Shown: positions 1 to 8,900, numbered from the stretch's first letter. The stretch: 11,869 nucleotides of DNA from Verrucomicrobia bacterium UBA1211 (GCA_002309585.1 DBXN01000042.1:18194-30062); one strand, 5' to 3'. Translations and numbers: made by a program. Notes: generated by a model not told the origin, from the letters alone.

Positions 1-2323
1 CGGGCGCGAGCCGGGATTGGGGCGGACCCTTCTCAACGGCGGCGGTACAGCGGGTGCCGAGGGCGTGCGCCAGCGTTTTCTTTTCCAGATAGAGGGTAAC
101 GGAACGGATGCCCTGCGGGGCGGTGGCCTCCGCCGCCGCGTTGACGAAGGCGGGTCCGGGAATGGGTCGGTCCGGGGTCGGGTCGGCGAGGGCGACGGCG
201 GGAAGCGGCATGCCCTCGCGGGAGAGGGCGAAGGTGAGGGTCTGGGTTTGTCCGTCGAAACGGAGATCGCGGGAAGCCGCGCGGATTTCAACGGACAAGA
301 GACCCTTGGCGTAGTCATTTGTGGTCGGGTGCAGGGCGAGCGCCTGGGACGAGGCGGCGTCCGATGAGAAGAAGAGCTCCTGCGTCGGGATGCCGTGCTG
401 GCGGACGGTCAGGGCGACGATCGCGGTCGGGCGTGTCGTGGGCGACAGCTGGGGGTGGAATCCGATTGTGGGGGAGGCCGCGTTGGTGGAGAGGGTGAAG
501 CCGGCTTTGGCTGATTCGTCGAAATTCAGGATGAGCGGGCGGACGTCGCTTTTGCCGTCAATCGCCGGGTCGCCCGATTGCGCGCTGGCCATGAACGAGA
601 CGAACAGGGCGGGGGTGTTGGTCGCCGGGGCGATCCGGATCGTCTGCTCGATGTCAAAGGTGTCCGGGGTGAAGAGGATGGTGTCTCGGGAGAGGGTGAC
701 GGCCTGGGGGATGTCGGTTCCGCAATAGACGCGCACGTCCTGCTGCGGTTTGTTCATGAGCCGGAGACTGGCGAAGCAGGGGGCGTTCTCCTCCACCCGC
801 GTGGTCTCGTTCCGCATGAGGATGGTGTTGTCGGCGGCGGAGAGGGAGGCGAGTTGGGTCATCACCCCGTAGCCGATCCTCGCGCAGAGATCATGGTGTC
901 CGGCGGGATGGGTTTTGTTGGCCGAATGGGGTTTGCCCTCTTCCGTCGGGGGCTGGAAACGGCCGGTGCACGAGGTGTAGATCATGCTGGCGATCATGAA
1001 GGTCAGCCAGTCGTTCCGCCGTCCCGAATCGGAGGCCAGGGTGAGCGCGGCGTCGCGTTCGTGGGCGCGGGCCCAGGCGAGGGGATAGGGGATGTAGATC
1101 AGATTGTTGACGTGGGCGTAATCGTATCCGTTGAAGAGGAGCGATTCCAGCCGCCGGAGGATGTCGTCGGATTGGGCGAGCCCTTCCGGGAGGCGGGTGA
1201 AGACGGCGAGGCTGGGCGGGGGAAGGTTGGTCGGGGCGAGGGTGCCGGTCGCGATCGACCGGTCCAGATAGTATGCCATCTGCTGCTGGTCGCCGTAGAC
1301 GAGGTTGAAGGGTACGGTGAAACGGTCGAGCCCGTCGGTGTACCAGTCGGCGGGGGATTTGAAGAAGGGCCGCAGGTTCGCCGCGCTCAGGATGAAGGCG
1401 AGGTTCTGGCGGATGGGGTCCTCTTCCTGGGAGGTCGGGAGGTAGATCTTCAGGTCGGTCGTGTTTTTGGGCTCGATGCGGACGGTTCCCCGGAAAGGCC
1501 CGGTGTAGTGGCTCCTGACCCGTTCGTTGGCGACGGCCTCCTGCGCCGAGAGGGCCAGCTGCTCCGTGGTCTTGCGGGTGGTCCAGAAGGCCTCCAGCGC
1601 GCTGCGCGGGAGGGGCTGGTCGGTGAGGTGGCAGAAGACGGCGGCCGCGGCCAGATAGGCGCAGGCGCGGCTCTTGACGGGTGTGTCGCCGGGGAGGCGG
1701 TTGTGGAGCAGGACCTGCTTCCAGCCGTAACCGGCGGGGATGACGGGAATCCCGCATCCCGCCCCGACGCGGTAGATGACGTTGGCGGTGTGGCCCAGCT
1801 GCCGGTCGCGGTGGGAAATGCCGGGTTTGGACATGAGGACGAGGGCGGTTGAGAGGTTCTTCGTCCGCGCGCGCTCCGTGATGCGGCAGACCCCCTCGAA
1901 GAAGAATTCGGGATAGGTGGTGACGATCTTCTCATGCTCGGCGATCAGCAGGAGGTCGATCTGCGAGGCGAAAAGCCGCTCGCGCGCCTCCCGGGTGTCC
2001 GGCGAGTACCACCAGCCCATCAGGGATTGGTTGTCGCCGGGGAGTTCCAGCGTGACCCGCACGTTCTTCCGCACGACGCTTTTGAGCATGGCCTCAAGGT
2101 CGGCCGCCCATGCGGCGGCCTCGATCCCGCCCGCGTGGGTGGCGGGCGAGAGCAGCGTGACCCGCACCACCCCGTCGCCGTTCAGGTCCAGATTGACCTT
2201 TTTGCCGAGGAGCGGGAGCGACGGGAGAAACGACAGCACGCCGTCCGCGACGGTCGGCAGGGCGCATGCGAACGCCCAAACGCCCGTCAGGATGGGAAGC
2301 CATCTTTTGAACGTCGTGATCAT
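1..2323 (-). CDS. Secreted multidomain protein with SGNH-hydrolase-like N-terminal domain (3' end outside window)
   Basis: The frame is open from ATG 2323 to the left edge, about 774 codons without a stop. Residues 1-26 look like a signal peptide: basic MITTFKRW, a hydrophobic core, then TVA before the likely cleavage point, so export is inferred. Residues 50-250 resemble the SGNH/GDSL hydrolase fold, with a conserved-looking core (LLLIAEHEKIVTTYPEFFFE near 125-143, IPVIPAGYGW near 192-201) and a late block DTPVKSRACAYLAA (213-226) that aligns with the family pattern D-G-x-H-P-S-x-x-G-x-Y-L-A. There Val216 sits where the catalytic His is expected, and no clear GNS/GDS serine motif is seen, so activity is doubtful. 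Residues about 505-605 resemble beta-sandwich repeats common in secreted bacterial proteins (ILFTPDTFDIEQTIRI, then SGDPAIDG). Residues about 720-760 look like a bacterial Ig-like domain. The ATG overlaps the holA stop (ATGA). The SGNH assignment is pattern-based; the substrate is unknown. Confidence 0.72.
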   Translation of the reverse strand, partial: MITTFKRWLPILTGVWAFACALPTVADGVLSFLPSLPLLGKKVNLDLNGDGVVRVTLLSPATHAGGIEAAAWAADLEAMLKSVVRKNVRVTLELPGDNQSLMGWWYSPDTREARERLFASQIDLLLIAEHEKIVTTYPEFFFEGVCRITERARTKNLSTALVLMSKPGISHRDRQLGHTANVIYRVGAGCGIPVIPAGYGWKQVLLHNRLPGDTPVKSRACAYLAAAAVFCHLTDQPLPRSALEAFWTTRKTTEQLALSAQEAVANERVRSHYTGPFRGTVRIEPKNTTDLKIYLPTSQEEDPIRQNLAFILSAANLRPFFKSPADWYTDGLDRFTVPFNLVYGDQQQMAYYLDRSIATGTLAPTNLPPPSLAVFTRLPEGLAQSDDILRRLESLLFNGYDYAHVNNLIYIPYPLAWARAHERDAALTLASDSGRRNDWLTFMIASMIYTSCTGRFQPPTEEGKPHSANKTHPAGHHDLCARIGYGVMTQLASLSAADNTILMRNETTRVEENAPCFASLRLMNKPQQDVRVYCGTDIPQAVTLSRDTILFTPDTFDIEQTIRIAPATNTPALFVSFMASAQSGDPAIDGKSDVRPLILNFDESAKAGFTLSTNAASPTIGFHPQLSPTTRPTAIVALTVRQHGIPTQELFFSSDAASSQALALHPTTNDYAKGLLSVEIRAASRDLRFDGQTQTLTFALSREGMPLPAVALADPTPDRPIPGPAFVNAAAEATAPQGIRSVTLYLEKKTLAHALGTRCTAAVEKGPPQSRLAP

Positions 2324-3468
2324 CGCCGGGCACCTGCCTGTGGGGGCCGGTTGCCCGTCGCCGGCGTTTTCGGTTTCCCGATGATTTTCAAAAGGACCGT
2401 CTCCAAAAGGAACATCTCGGGAAGTTGGGTCGAAACCAGTTTCTCACGGAGCGAGAGGATGAGGTGCCGGGCGACCCGGAACTCTTGGAGCGAATAGTTC
2501 AGCGCGAAGGGCAGTTTCCTCTTCAGCATCCAGGCGTTCATCGAAGTGGGGTTGATCGGGAGCGCGTTCAGGAGCATCTGGGACTGCTCGTCGAGCGAGG
2601 TGGACCAGACGACCTGGCCGCCGGATCGGACGGTGATCCAGTTCCGGTCATACGCCTCCCGGATCAGCATCCACTCCCGGATGTTCTTGTCCAGCATGCC
2701 GGCGAGCTTGGGGCCGGAATCCTTCGTCCCGCTCAATTTGTTCAAGGTGTCGATCGTTTTCAGGGCGTTCCGTTCCCCGACGGCGTCGAGGAGGTCCCAC
2801 GCCTCCGATTCCCGGCCGATGGAGGTGATTTCATGGATCGCCTGAACCGTCACTTTCGTCTCGGGCATCAGGAACAGCTTCAGTTTTTCGAGTTCCTGGA
2901 CGAGCAGGCGGGTCTCGGGGCCGACCCGTTTCAGGAATTCGTTCTTCGCGGCGCCCACGAAGGTCAATCCGGCCTGCTCCGCCAGCATGTCCAACCGCCC
3001 GTTCGCCTGGGCTTCGCGTTCCCATGATTTCAGCCCGCTTCCGAAATCCTCGACCTCTCCCATTTTCTTGCAGGTTTTGAAGAAAACGGAGGTCCGGAGG
3101 ATCTTGGGCGCGGTGATGAGCAGATGCTGGCCGTCCGGGAGCCCGCCCATGAGCCATTCGGCCATCTTCGCGACGGCGGCTTTGCTCGCGTTCGCCTCGG
3201 AGATCCGCTTTTCGCCGCCCGTCAGGAAATTCACGTTTTTGAACCAGGTCAGCTTCGTCTCCGAGCCGAACATCGCGGGAGTCATGACCGATTCCATGCA
3301 GGCGTCAACCGCTTTTTTCGCCTCATCGGAGGTGCTGCGCAGGCCGTCAATGACCTCCACGCCCCACTCCCGGTCGGAAGGGGGAATGCACGCCTCGATT
3401 CGCTTTTTCGCGGCGGTGTCGACGAGATAATCGTCATCGCCGCAGATGAAAAACAGTTGCCCACTCAT
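2320..3468 (-). CDS. holA: DNA polymerase III, delta subunit (clamp loader)
   Basis: 382 residues from ATG 3468 to TGA 2322-2320. The delta subunit opens the beta sliding clamp in the clamp-loader complex of the replisome; it is cytoplasmic and binds no ATP itself. The start LFFICGDDDYLVDTAAKKRI is the typical delta opening, where the phosphate-binding loop is degenerate. Residues 1-140 form the RecA-like domain with the expected LLITAPKI and FFKTCKKMGEVEDF stretches, 140-210 the second domain (FLKRVGPETRLLVQELEKL), and 215-370 the helical collar (AWDLLDAVGERNALKTIDTL, then an RVARHLILSLREKL helix). It is somewhat longer than E. coli HolA (343). The tail 365-382 is proline- and arginine-rich and probably disordered. 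The last four bases overlap the next gene's ATG. No strong ribosome site precedes the ATG; GGTGGG lies just upstream. Family assignment is confident although sequence conservation in this family is low. Confidence 0.9.
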   Translation of the reverse strand: MSGQLFFICGDDDYLVDTAAKKRIEACIPPSDREWGVEVIDGLRSTSDEAKKAVDACMESVMTPAMFGSETKLTWFKNVNFLTGGEKRISEANASKAAVAKMAEWLMGGLPDGQHLLITAPKILRTSVFFKTCKKMGEVEDFGSGLKSWEREAQANGRLDMLAEQAGLTFVGAAKNEFLKRVGPETRLLVQELEKLKLFLMPETKVTVQAIHEITSIGRESEAWDLLDAVGERNALKTIDTLNKLSGTKDSGPKLAGMLDKNIREWMLIREAYDRNWITVRSGGQVVWSTSLDEQSQMLLNALPINPTSMNAWMLKRKLPFALNYSLQEFRVARHLILSLREKLVSTQLPEMFLLETVLLKIIGKPKTPATGNRPPQAGARR

Positions 3469-3547
3469 GATCCCACCACTATACCAAATCGGCGGGCGTG
3501 AAGTCGATAGAATTACGTCGGAGAGAGGGGAACGGGGAAGGGGGAGA

Positions 3548-3645
3548 CAGTGTTCAGTGTTCAGTGGGCAGTGGGCAGTGTTCAGTGTTCAGTGAGCAGT
3601 GGGCAGTGTTCAGTGAGTAGTGGGCAGTGGGCAGTGATCAATAGG
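3548..3645. repeat. Nested heptamer tandem repeat (14 units, CAGTGNN)
   Basis: Fourteen 7-bp units run without interruption. The first five bases are CAGTG in twelve units (TAGTG at 3618 and CAATA at 3639 are the exceptions). The last two bases of each unit read TT,TT,GG,GG | TT,TT,AG,GG | TT,AG,GG,GG | AT,GG. The first twelve units therefore form three diverged copies of a 28-bp higher-order repeat at 3548-3575, 3576-3603 and 3604-3631. The array fills the gap between recD2 and holA and contains no gene. A purine-rich tract at 3520-3549 adjoins it on the holA side. Such arrays usually arise by replication slippage; any function is unknown. Confidence 0.95.
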
Positions 3646-3660
3646 CAGCGTGCTGCGTGT

Positions 3661-3680
3661 CCACCCAACCACCCAACCAC
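3661..3680. repeat. Octamer repeat, G-rich on the coding strand
   Basis: Two and a half copies of CCACCCAA on the plus strand. On the minus strand, which carries the genes, it reads as alternating GG and GGG runs separated by one or two bases, 33-52 nt after the recD2 stop. This matches the pattern for a two-layer G-quadruplex. It is only 16 bp from the end of the heptamer array. Confidence 0.75.
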
Positions 3681-3705
3681 GCGTGTTACCCTCAACCCTC
3701 ACCGT

Positions 3706-3721
3706 CCCGCGCTTACGCGGG
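3706..3721 (-). other. Perfect hairpin spanning the recD2 stop codon
   Basis: On the minus strand CCCGCG and CGCGGG pair as a 6-bp all-GC stem around a four-base loop TAAG that contains the recD2 stop TAA. No run of T follows (GACGGTGAGGG comes next), so this is not a standard intrinsic terminator. It could slow exonucleases or ribosomes at the mRNA end, or be chance in GC-rich DNA. Confidence 0.5.
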
Positions 3722-5908
3722 GGTGAGGCGTTGGCTGAGGGTGGTGCGGCGCTCCTGGACCTGGTTGGCCTTGACGGCGATGTAGACCGCCTTGGAGGAG
3801 CCGATGACCATGACCAGTTTCTTGCCGCGCGTGATGGCGGTGTAGAGCAGGTTGCGCTGGAGCAGCTTGTAGTGCTGGGTGTGCATCAGGACGATCACGG
3901 CGGGATACTCGCTTCCCTGCGATTTGTGGATGGAACAGGCGTAGGCGAGGACCAGTTCGTCCAGCTCGTTCTGGGTGTAGACGACCGGTTTCCCGTCGAA
4001 GAGGACAACCATGGAGCGGTCTTCCTCATCGACCGCTTGGATGAAGCCGATGTCGCCGTTATAGACCTCTTTGTCGTAGTTGTTGCGCAGCTGCATCACG
4101 CGGTCTTTGACGCGGAAACGGGTGGTGCCGCGCGTGAGGGAAGGCCCTGTCGGGTTGAAGGCGGCCTGGATGACCTCATTCAGGTTCTCGGTTCCGAGCA
4201 GATTCTTACGCATGGGGGTGAGGACCTGGACATCCTGGAGCGGGTCGAAATGGAATTTCTTCGGGATCCGGTTCTTCATGGCCTCGACCGTCCGGGCGAT
4301 GATGGTCTCGGGTTCGGCGGTCTCCACAAAGTAGAAGTCGCTCTCGCCCTTGGAGAGCTCAAAGGTCTCGCCCCGGTTGATCCGGTGGGCGTTCCTCACG
4401 ATCAGGCCCGTGATGTCCTGCCGGAAGATCATATTGAGCTTGCAGGCGGGGATGACCTTGGATGCGATCAGGTCCCGGAGGACGTTGCCCGGCCCGACAC
4501 TGGGAAGCTGGTCGATATCGCCGACGAGGATCAGCGTCGCCGAATCGGGAAGCGCCTGGAGGAACTGGTCCATCAGGCGGATATCGACCATCGAGGTCTC
4601 GTCGAGGATGAAGCAGTCGCCGGCCAGCGGGTTGTCGGCGCCGAACTCGAATCCGTTGATGGCGGGATTGTATTTGAGCAGGCGGTGGATGGTCTGCGCC
4701 TCCGTCCGGGTCGCTTCGGCCATCCGCTTCGCGGCGCGCCCGGTGGGGGCGGCGAGCCGGATGATCAGCCGCCGCGCTTTGAAAATCTCCGTCAGCGCCC
4801 GGATGATGGTGGTCTTTCCGACGCCGGGACCGCCGGTGATGATCGAGACTTTCGAGCGGATGGCGTTGGAGATCGCCTCCCGCTGCATCGCCTCCAGACT
4901 GAACCCCATCTTCTGTTCCGCCCATGCGATCGCGCGGTCGGCGTCGATCGGCGTGAAGGCGCGTTTCGCGTCGAGCAGGCGCGTGAGTTTCGCCGCGGAT
5001 CGGAACTCGGCGTGGTGAATGTCGCGCAGGTAAATCCGGTTCTCTTCCCGCACCAGCGTTCCTTTCTCCAGCTCGGCGGTGAGGGCGTCGGCCAGAATCT
5101 CGATCGAGATGTCCAGCAGCTCTTGGGCGTGCAGCAGCAGATCGGCGTCAACCGTGAAACAGTGCCCGCCCTCCTCGGCCTCCGTCACAAGGGTATAGAT
5201 GAGCCCGGCGCGGGCGCGGATCTCGGAGTCGTGCGGGATGCCGACGCTGAGCGCGATCCGGTCGGCCGTCTTGAAGCCGATGCCCCAGACATCCTCGCAG
5301 AGACGGTAGGGGTTGCGCTTGACGATGGCGATGGCGTCTGCGCCGTATTGGCGGTAGATGCGCGAGGCCTTCGCGGTCCCGATGCCGTGCGATTGGAGGA
5401 AGATCATGATCTCGCGTATGCCGCGCTGTTCCGTCCAGGACTCCTTGATCAGCTTCCGGCGGCTCTCGCCGATACCCTCGACGGTGCAGAGCCGGCCGGA
5501 GGCGTTGTCGATGACCTCCAGCGTCTCTTCCCCGAAGGCGTTGACGATCCGTTCGGCGAGTTTCGGGCCGATCCCTTTGATCATTCCGCTGGAGAGGTAG
5601 CGCCGGATCCCCTCGGTGGAGGTCGGGGTGATGCAGGTGATGCGCCGGGCGTGGAATTGGCGGCCGTGCGCGGGGTGGTACTCCCATTCGCCTTCGGCGC
5701 GAAGCTCCTCGCCTTCCCAGATCGCCGCGCAGGTCCCGACAACGGTCACCAGCTCCTCCCGCATCCTCGCCGCCCGCCGGTCTTGGGGCAGACGGATCGA
5801 GACGACGGAGTAGCCCGTTTCATCATTCCGGAAAACAATGGATTCGACGGTTCCCGAAAGGTGTTCGGGCGATGCGTCCGCGGCAGGTTTGGAGGGGGGC
5901 TGGTTCAC
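3713..5908 (-). CDS. recD2: RecD2-type ATP-dependent 5'-3' DNA helicase (exodeoxyribonuclease V alpha-like)
   Basis: 731 residues, start GTG 5908, stop TAA 3715-3713. RecD2 is a superfamily 1B helicase that acts without RecBC in replication-fork maintenance and DNA repair. An OB-like N-terminus (18-95) precedes helix-hairpin-helix DNA-binding motifs at 108-126 (GMIKGIGPKLAERI), 143-154 (VEGIGESRRKLI) and 175-189 (GIGTAKASRIY). Helicase motifs follow: Walker A GGPGVGKTT 359-367, Ia APTGRAA 387-393, II LDETSMVD 435-442, III LVGDIDQLPSVGPG 461-474, V VYNGDIG 615-621, SIHKSQGSE 659-667, VI TAITRGKK 690-697. All appear intact, and the length is within the range for RecD2 (about 715-800). The N-terminal extension marks it as RecD2 rather than E. 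coli RecD. A ribosome site GGAAG lies at 5913-5917, four bases before the GTG, inside the end of smc; the GTG overlaps the smc TGA. No recB or recC is in the window. Confidence 0.95.
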   Translation of the reverse strand: MNQPPSKPAADASPEHLSGTVESIVFRNDETGYSVVSIRLPQDRRAARMREELVTVVGTCAAIWEGEELRAEGEWEYHPAHGRQFHARRITCITPTSTEGIRRYLSSGMIKGIGPKLAERIVNAFGEETLEVIDNASGRLCTVEGIGESRRKLIKESWTEQRGIREIMIFLQSHGIGTAKASRIYRQYGADAIAIVKRNPYRLCEDVWGIGFKTADRIALSVGIPHDSEIRARAGLIYTLVTEAEEGGHCFTVDADLLLHAQELLDISIEILADALTAELEKGTLVREENRIYLRDIHHAEFRSAAKLTRLLDAKRAFTPIDADRAIAWAEQKMGFSLEAMQREAISNAIRSKVSIITGGPGVGKTTIIRALTEIFKARRLIIRLAAPTGRAAKRMAEATRTEAQTIHRLLKYNPAINGFEFGADNPLAGDCFILDETSMVDIRLMDQFLQALPDSATLILVGDIDQLPSVGPGNVLRDLIASKVIPACKLNMIFRQDITGLIVRNAHRINRGETFELSKGESDFYFVETAEPETIIARTVEAMKNRIPKKFHFDPLQDVQVLTPMRKNLLGTENLNEVIQAAFNPTGPSLTRGTTRFRVKDRVMQLRNNYDKEVYNGDIGFIQAVDEEDRSMVVLFDGKPVVYTQNELDELVLAYACSIHKSQGSEYPAVIVLMHTQHYKLLQRNLLYTAITRGKKLVMVIGSSKAVYIAVKANQVQERRTTLSQRLTPA

Positions 5909-8900
5909 GATTCTTCCGGTTGGGCCGGTTCCTCCGGTTGGGTTTTCGCCTTCTTCTTCCGGCTGCGTTTGACGGGAATCGCCTCAACCTCCACATTGAC
6001 CGTCTCGGCTTCGGGGTCGCCCATCTCAAGCGGCTTCACGCCGATCTCTTTCAGGCGCATCGAGACGATCTTCGAGATGCCCTTCTCCTGCTGCGTCACG
6101 CCGTAGACGATGTCCGAACCGGCGATGGTGTGCTGGTTGTGGGTGATGATGAGGAACTGCGAGTGGTTGAGGAAGTCCTTGAGCGCCTGCACGAACCGCC
6201 CGATGTTGCTGTCGTCCAGCGCCGCGTCCAGCTCGTCCAGCATACAGAAGGGGGCGGGCTTGATCATGAAGATCGCGAAGAGCAGGCTTACCGCCGTCAT
6301 CGTCCGTTCGCCGCCGGAGAGGAGGGTCACCGACTGCGGGCGTTTGCCGGGCGGCCGCGCGATGATGTCGATGCCGCACTCCAGCGGGTCTTCGACATTC
6401 TGGAGCAGGACGAGTTTCGCCTGGCCGCCGTTGAAGAGTTTGGTGAACATCGTCTCGAAATTCGCGTTGGCCTGCTCGAAGGTCGTCTGGAACATTTCGC
6501 CCGATTTCTGGTTGATCATGGTGATCATCTCCAGAATCTGTTCCTTCGATTTAAGCAGATCCTCCTCCTGCGCCTTCAGGAAGGAGTAGCGCTCCTCCAG
6601 CTCCTTGTACTCCTCGATGGCGACGAGGTTGACGGGACCGAGGGCCTGGATGTCGGCGTTGAGTTTGGCGGCGCGGGCCTCGATCTCGGGGATCGGCGGC
6701 GTTTCCCCCTTCCATGCGGGATCGGGCTCGGCGATCAGCGCTTCGGGGGTCAGGCCATACTCGTTGTAGATGTGGTCGAGGTGGTTCTGCCGCTTCATGT
6801 TCGACTCGGCGGCATCCAGCTCCGCTTTCGCCTTGTTGTCGCGCGCCGCGTCGAGCGCGCGCCGCCGTTCGATCAGCACGCCCTCGGTCTTCTCCAAATC
6901 CCGCTGGTAACCCGCCCGTTCGCGGCGTGTCTCGTCAATCTTCAGGTGCAGCGACTCGGCGGCGATCCGCAACGGATCGAGACTCGCCTCCAGCGTCATG
7001 ATCTCCTGCGTGAGCCGCTGGATGCTCTCGTCATACGACATCACCCCGCGGCTCCGCCCCTGGATGGTCCGCTCCAATTCGCCGATGCGGCCCTGAAGCG
7101 ACTCCTTCTGGGCGGCGATGTGTTCCAGTTGCTGGGCGTTGGTCGAGGCTTGGATCCGGCATTCGGTCAGGGTCTGGCTCAGTTCGGAGTAGACCGTCTC
7201 CATCGCCTGTAGCTGCTCCGAACGCTCGGCGGTCTTCTCCAGCAGTTCCGTCCGCTTGACGCTCAGCGACTGGAGTTCCTCCGTCATGGCGTCCCGCCGC
7301 GCGTCCTCATCGGAGGTCTGCTCCGAGAGGGTGCCAAGTTCCGCCAGAACCGCGTCCAGACGGGCCTGCGTCCGTTCCGCGTCGCGGCGGATCGTCTGGA
7401 ACTCGCCCTCCGATTGCGCCGCCTTCCGATGGACGGCATCCATCTCCTGGCGGGTCTGGTTCAGGAGGAGGGTCAATTCGGCGGTCCGGGCGTTCAGCTG
7501 CTCCAGCTGCCGACGGCTCTTCGCGATCTGGTCCTCCAGTTCCGCCAGCTGCTCCGAGGCGTCCGCCACCATCATGCGGCGGGCGAGGGGACTGGAGACG
7601 GGCGAGTCAGGCATCCAGAGTTCCACGCAACCGTTCGCGTGGAAGGCCGTTCCGTCGCGGGTGACCACGCAGATGCCCTCCGGCAGGGATGCGGGAAGCG
7701 CATCCAGCGAATCGGCGAGAAAGACATGGCCGAGCAACCGTTGGGCCGCCGCCTCGAAATCGTCATCCACCTGCACCCAGTCCAGAAGGGGAACGAGGCC
7801 GGGCGGCGCGGGCGGCGGGGCGGGCAGGGGGCGGCTGACCGCCAGAATGAGGCGGGTCGCGGCGGGGGTCTCCTGCGCGGCGAGTTTGGCGATGATCGCC
7901 CGTGCGGCGGACGCGTCCTTCACCACCACCGCGTCGAGCCAGGCGCGCAGCGCCGCCTCCAGCGCGAGGCGGAGTTCAGAGGCCGCCGTGATCTTCTCGG
8001 CGAGGGGACCCATCACGGCGCCGGACGCGATACCGAGCGGGTTTTCCGCATCCAGCAGCAGGCGCGTCCCGGCGGCGAATTCATCCGCCGACTCCGTGGT
8101 GTCGTTCAGTAAATCGAGTTGGGCGCGTTTGGCGGCGGCGGCGGATTGGCGCGCGGCGGTCGCTTCCTGAAGCGTCCGCAGCTCCTCTTGCGCGGCCGTC
8201 CGCTCCTCCTCAAGGGTCTCATACCGCGCCTGGGCCGTCTCCGCCTCGTCGCGGAAGCGGAGAAGCCGCTTCTCGGCCTCGTCCCGCGCCGTGACGGTCG
8301 CGGCGATGCCCTCTTCCAGCTGTTTCTGCTCGGAGGTCAACCGGTTGCGTTTCAGGAGGACGTCCCGCTGCCGGATCTCGATGTCGGAGAGGGTCCGTTG
8401 AATCTCGGCGGCGCGCCGCTCGCAGACCACCGATTCCTGCCGCTCCTGCTGCAACTGGGCACGGGATTCGTCGATCTGCATCCGGTGGGCGTCGAACCGC
8501 GCCTGTTCCTCCGCCAGCCGCGCCTTGTCCTTCTCCACCGCGTCCGTCAGCAGCAGGCGCTTCTGTTCCAACGCCTCGATCTGGAGGCGCAGCGCCTCGA
8601 TTTGCTCTTTGGTCTCGGAGATCTCCCGGTTGTCCCGTTCCGCCCAATTCCGGTACTCCTCGATCCGCTGCTCGTTGACCTTGATGACCTCTTGGGCGCG
8701 GATGTATTTGTTGTCCGCCTGGGCGGCCTGTTCGGCGATCTCGGCGATCCGCTCTTCCGCCGCATGGATGGTCGTGTGGATCTGCGCCGCCTCGGATTCG
8801 GCGTCGGTCACGCTCTCCTGATGGCTCACGATCGCATCCTGCAGATCATGGATCGAAAGGTCGAGTTCCCGCAGCCGGACTTCCAGCTCGCCCAGCCGGC

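Noticed and set aside
578..1852. Plus-strand open frame of 424 codons at the left end
   Set aside because: The opposite strand has a longer, uninterrupted frame with a signal peptide and domain-like segments that overlaps holA by ATGA. The plus frame is its shadow.
891..1935. Minus-strand frames at 891-1757 and 1450-1935
   Set aside because: They lie in the two other minus frames of the large secreted gene. Their products are Arg/Pro/Ser-rich with no domain.
3478..3507. Possible holA promoter (TATAGT at 3478-3483 on the minus strand)
   Set aside because: The -10 is good, but the best -35 at a fitting distance (TCGACT) is weak, and transcription would begin within a few bases of the ATG. It remains possible as a leaderless start but is not supported enough to list.
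3548..3645. CRISPR array
   Set aside because: Units are 7 bp with no unique spacers, and no cas genes are near. This is a simple tandem array.
3706..3721. Intrinsic terminator of recD2
   Set aside because: The stem is perfect but only 6 bp, includes the stop codon in its loop, and no T-run follows.
3650..6106. Plus-strand open frame of 818 codons opposite recD2
   Set aside because: It is antisense to a gene with every helicase motif intact. Its translation is rich in Gly, Asp, Arg and Val without any domain, typical of shadow frames in GC-rich DNA.
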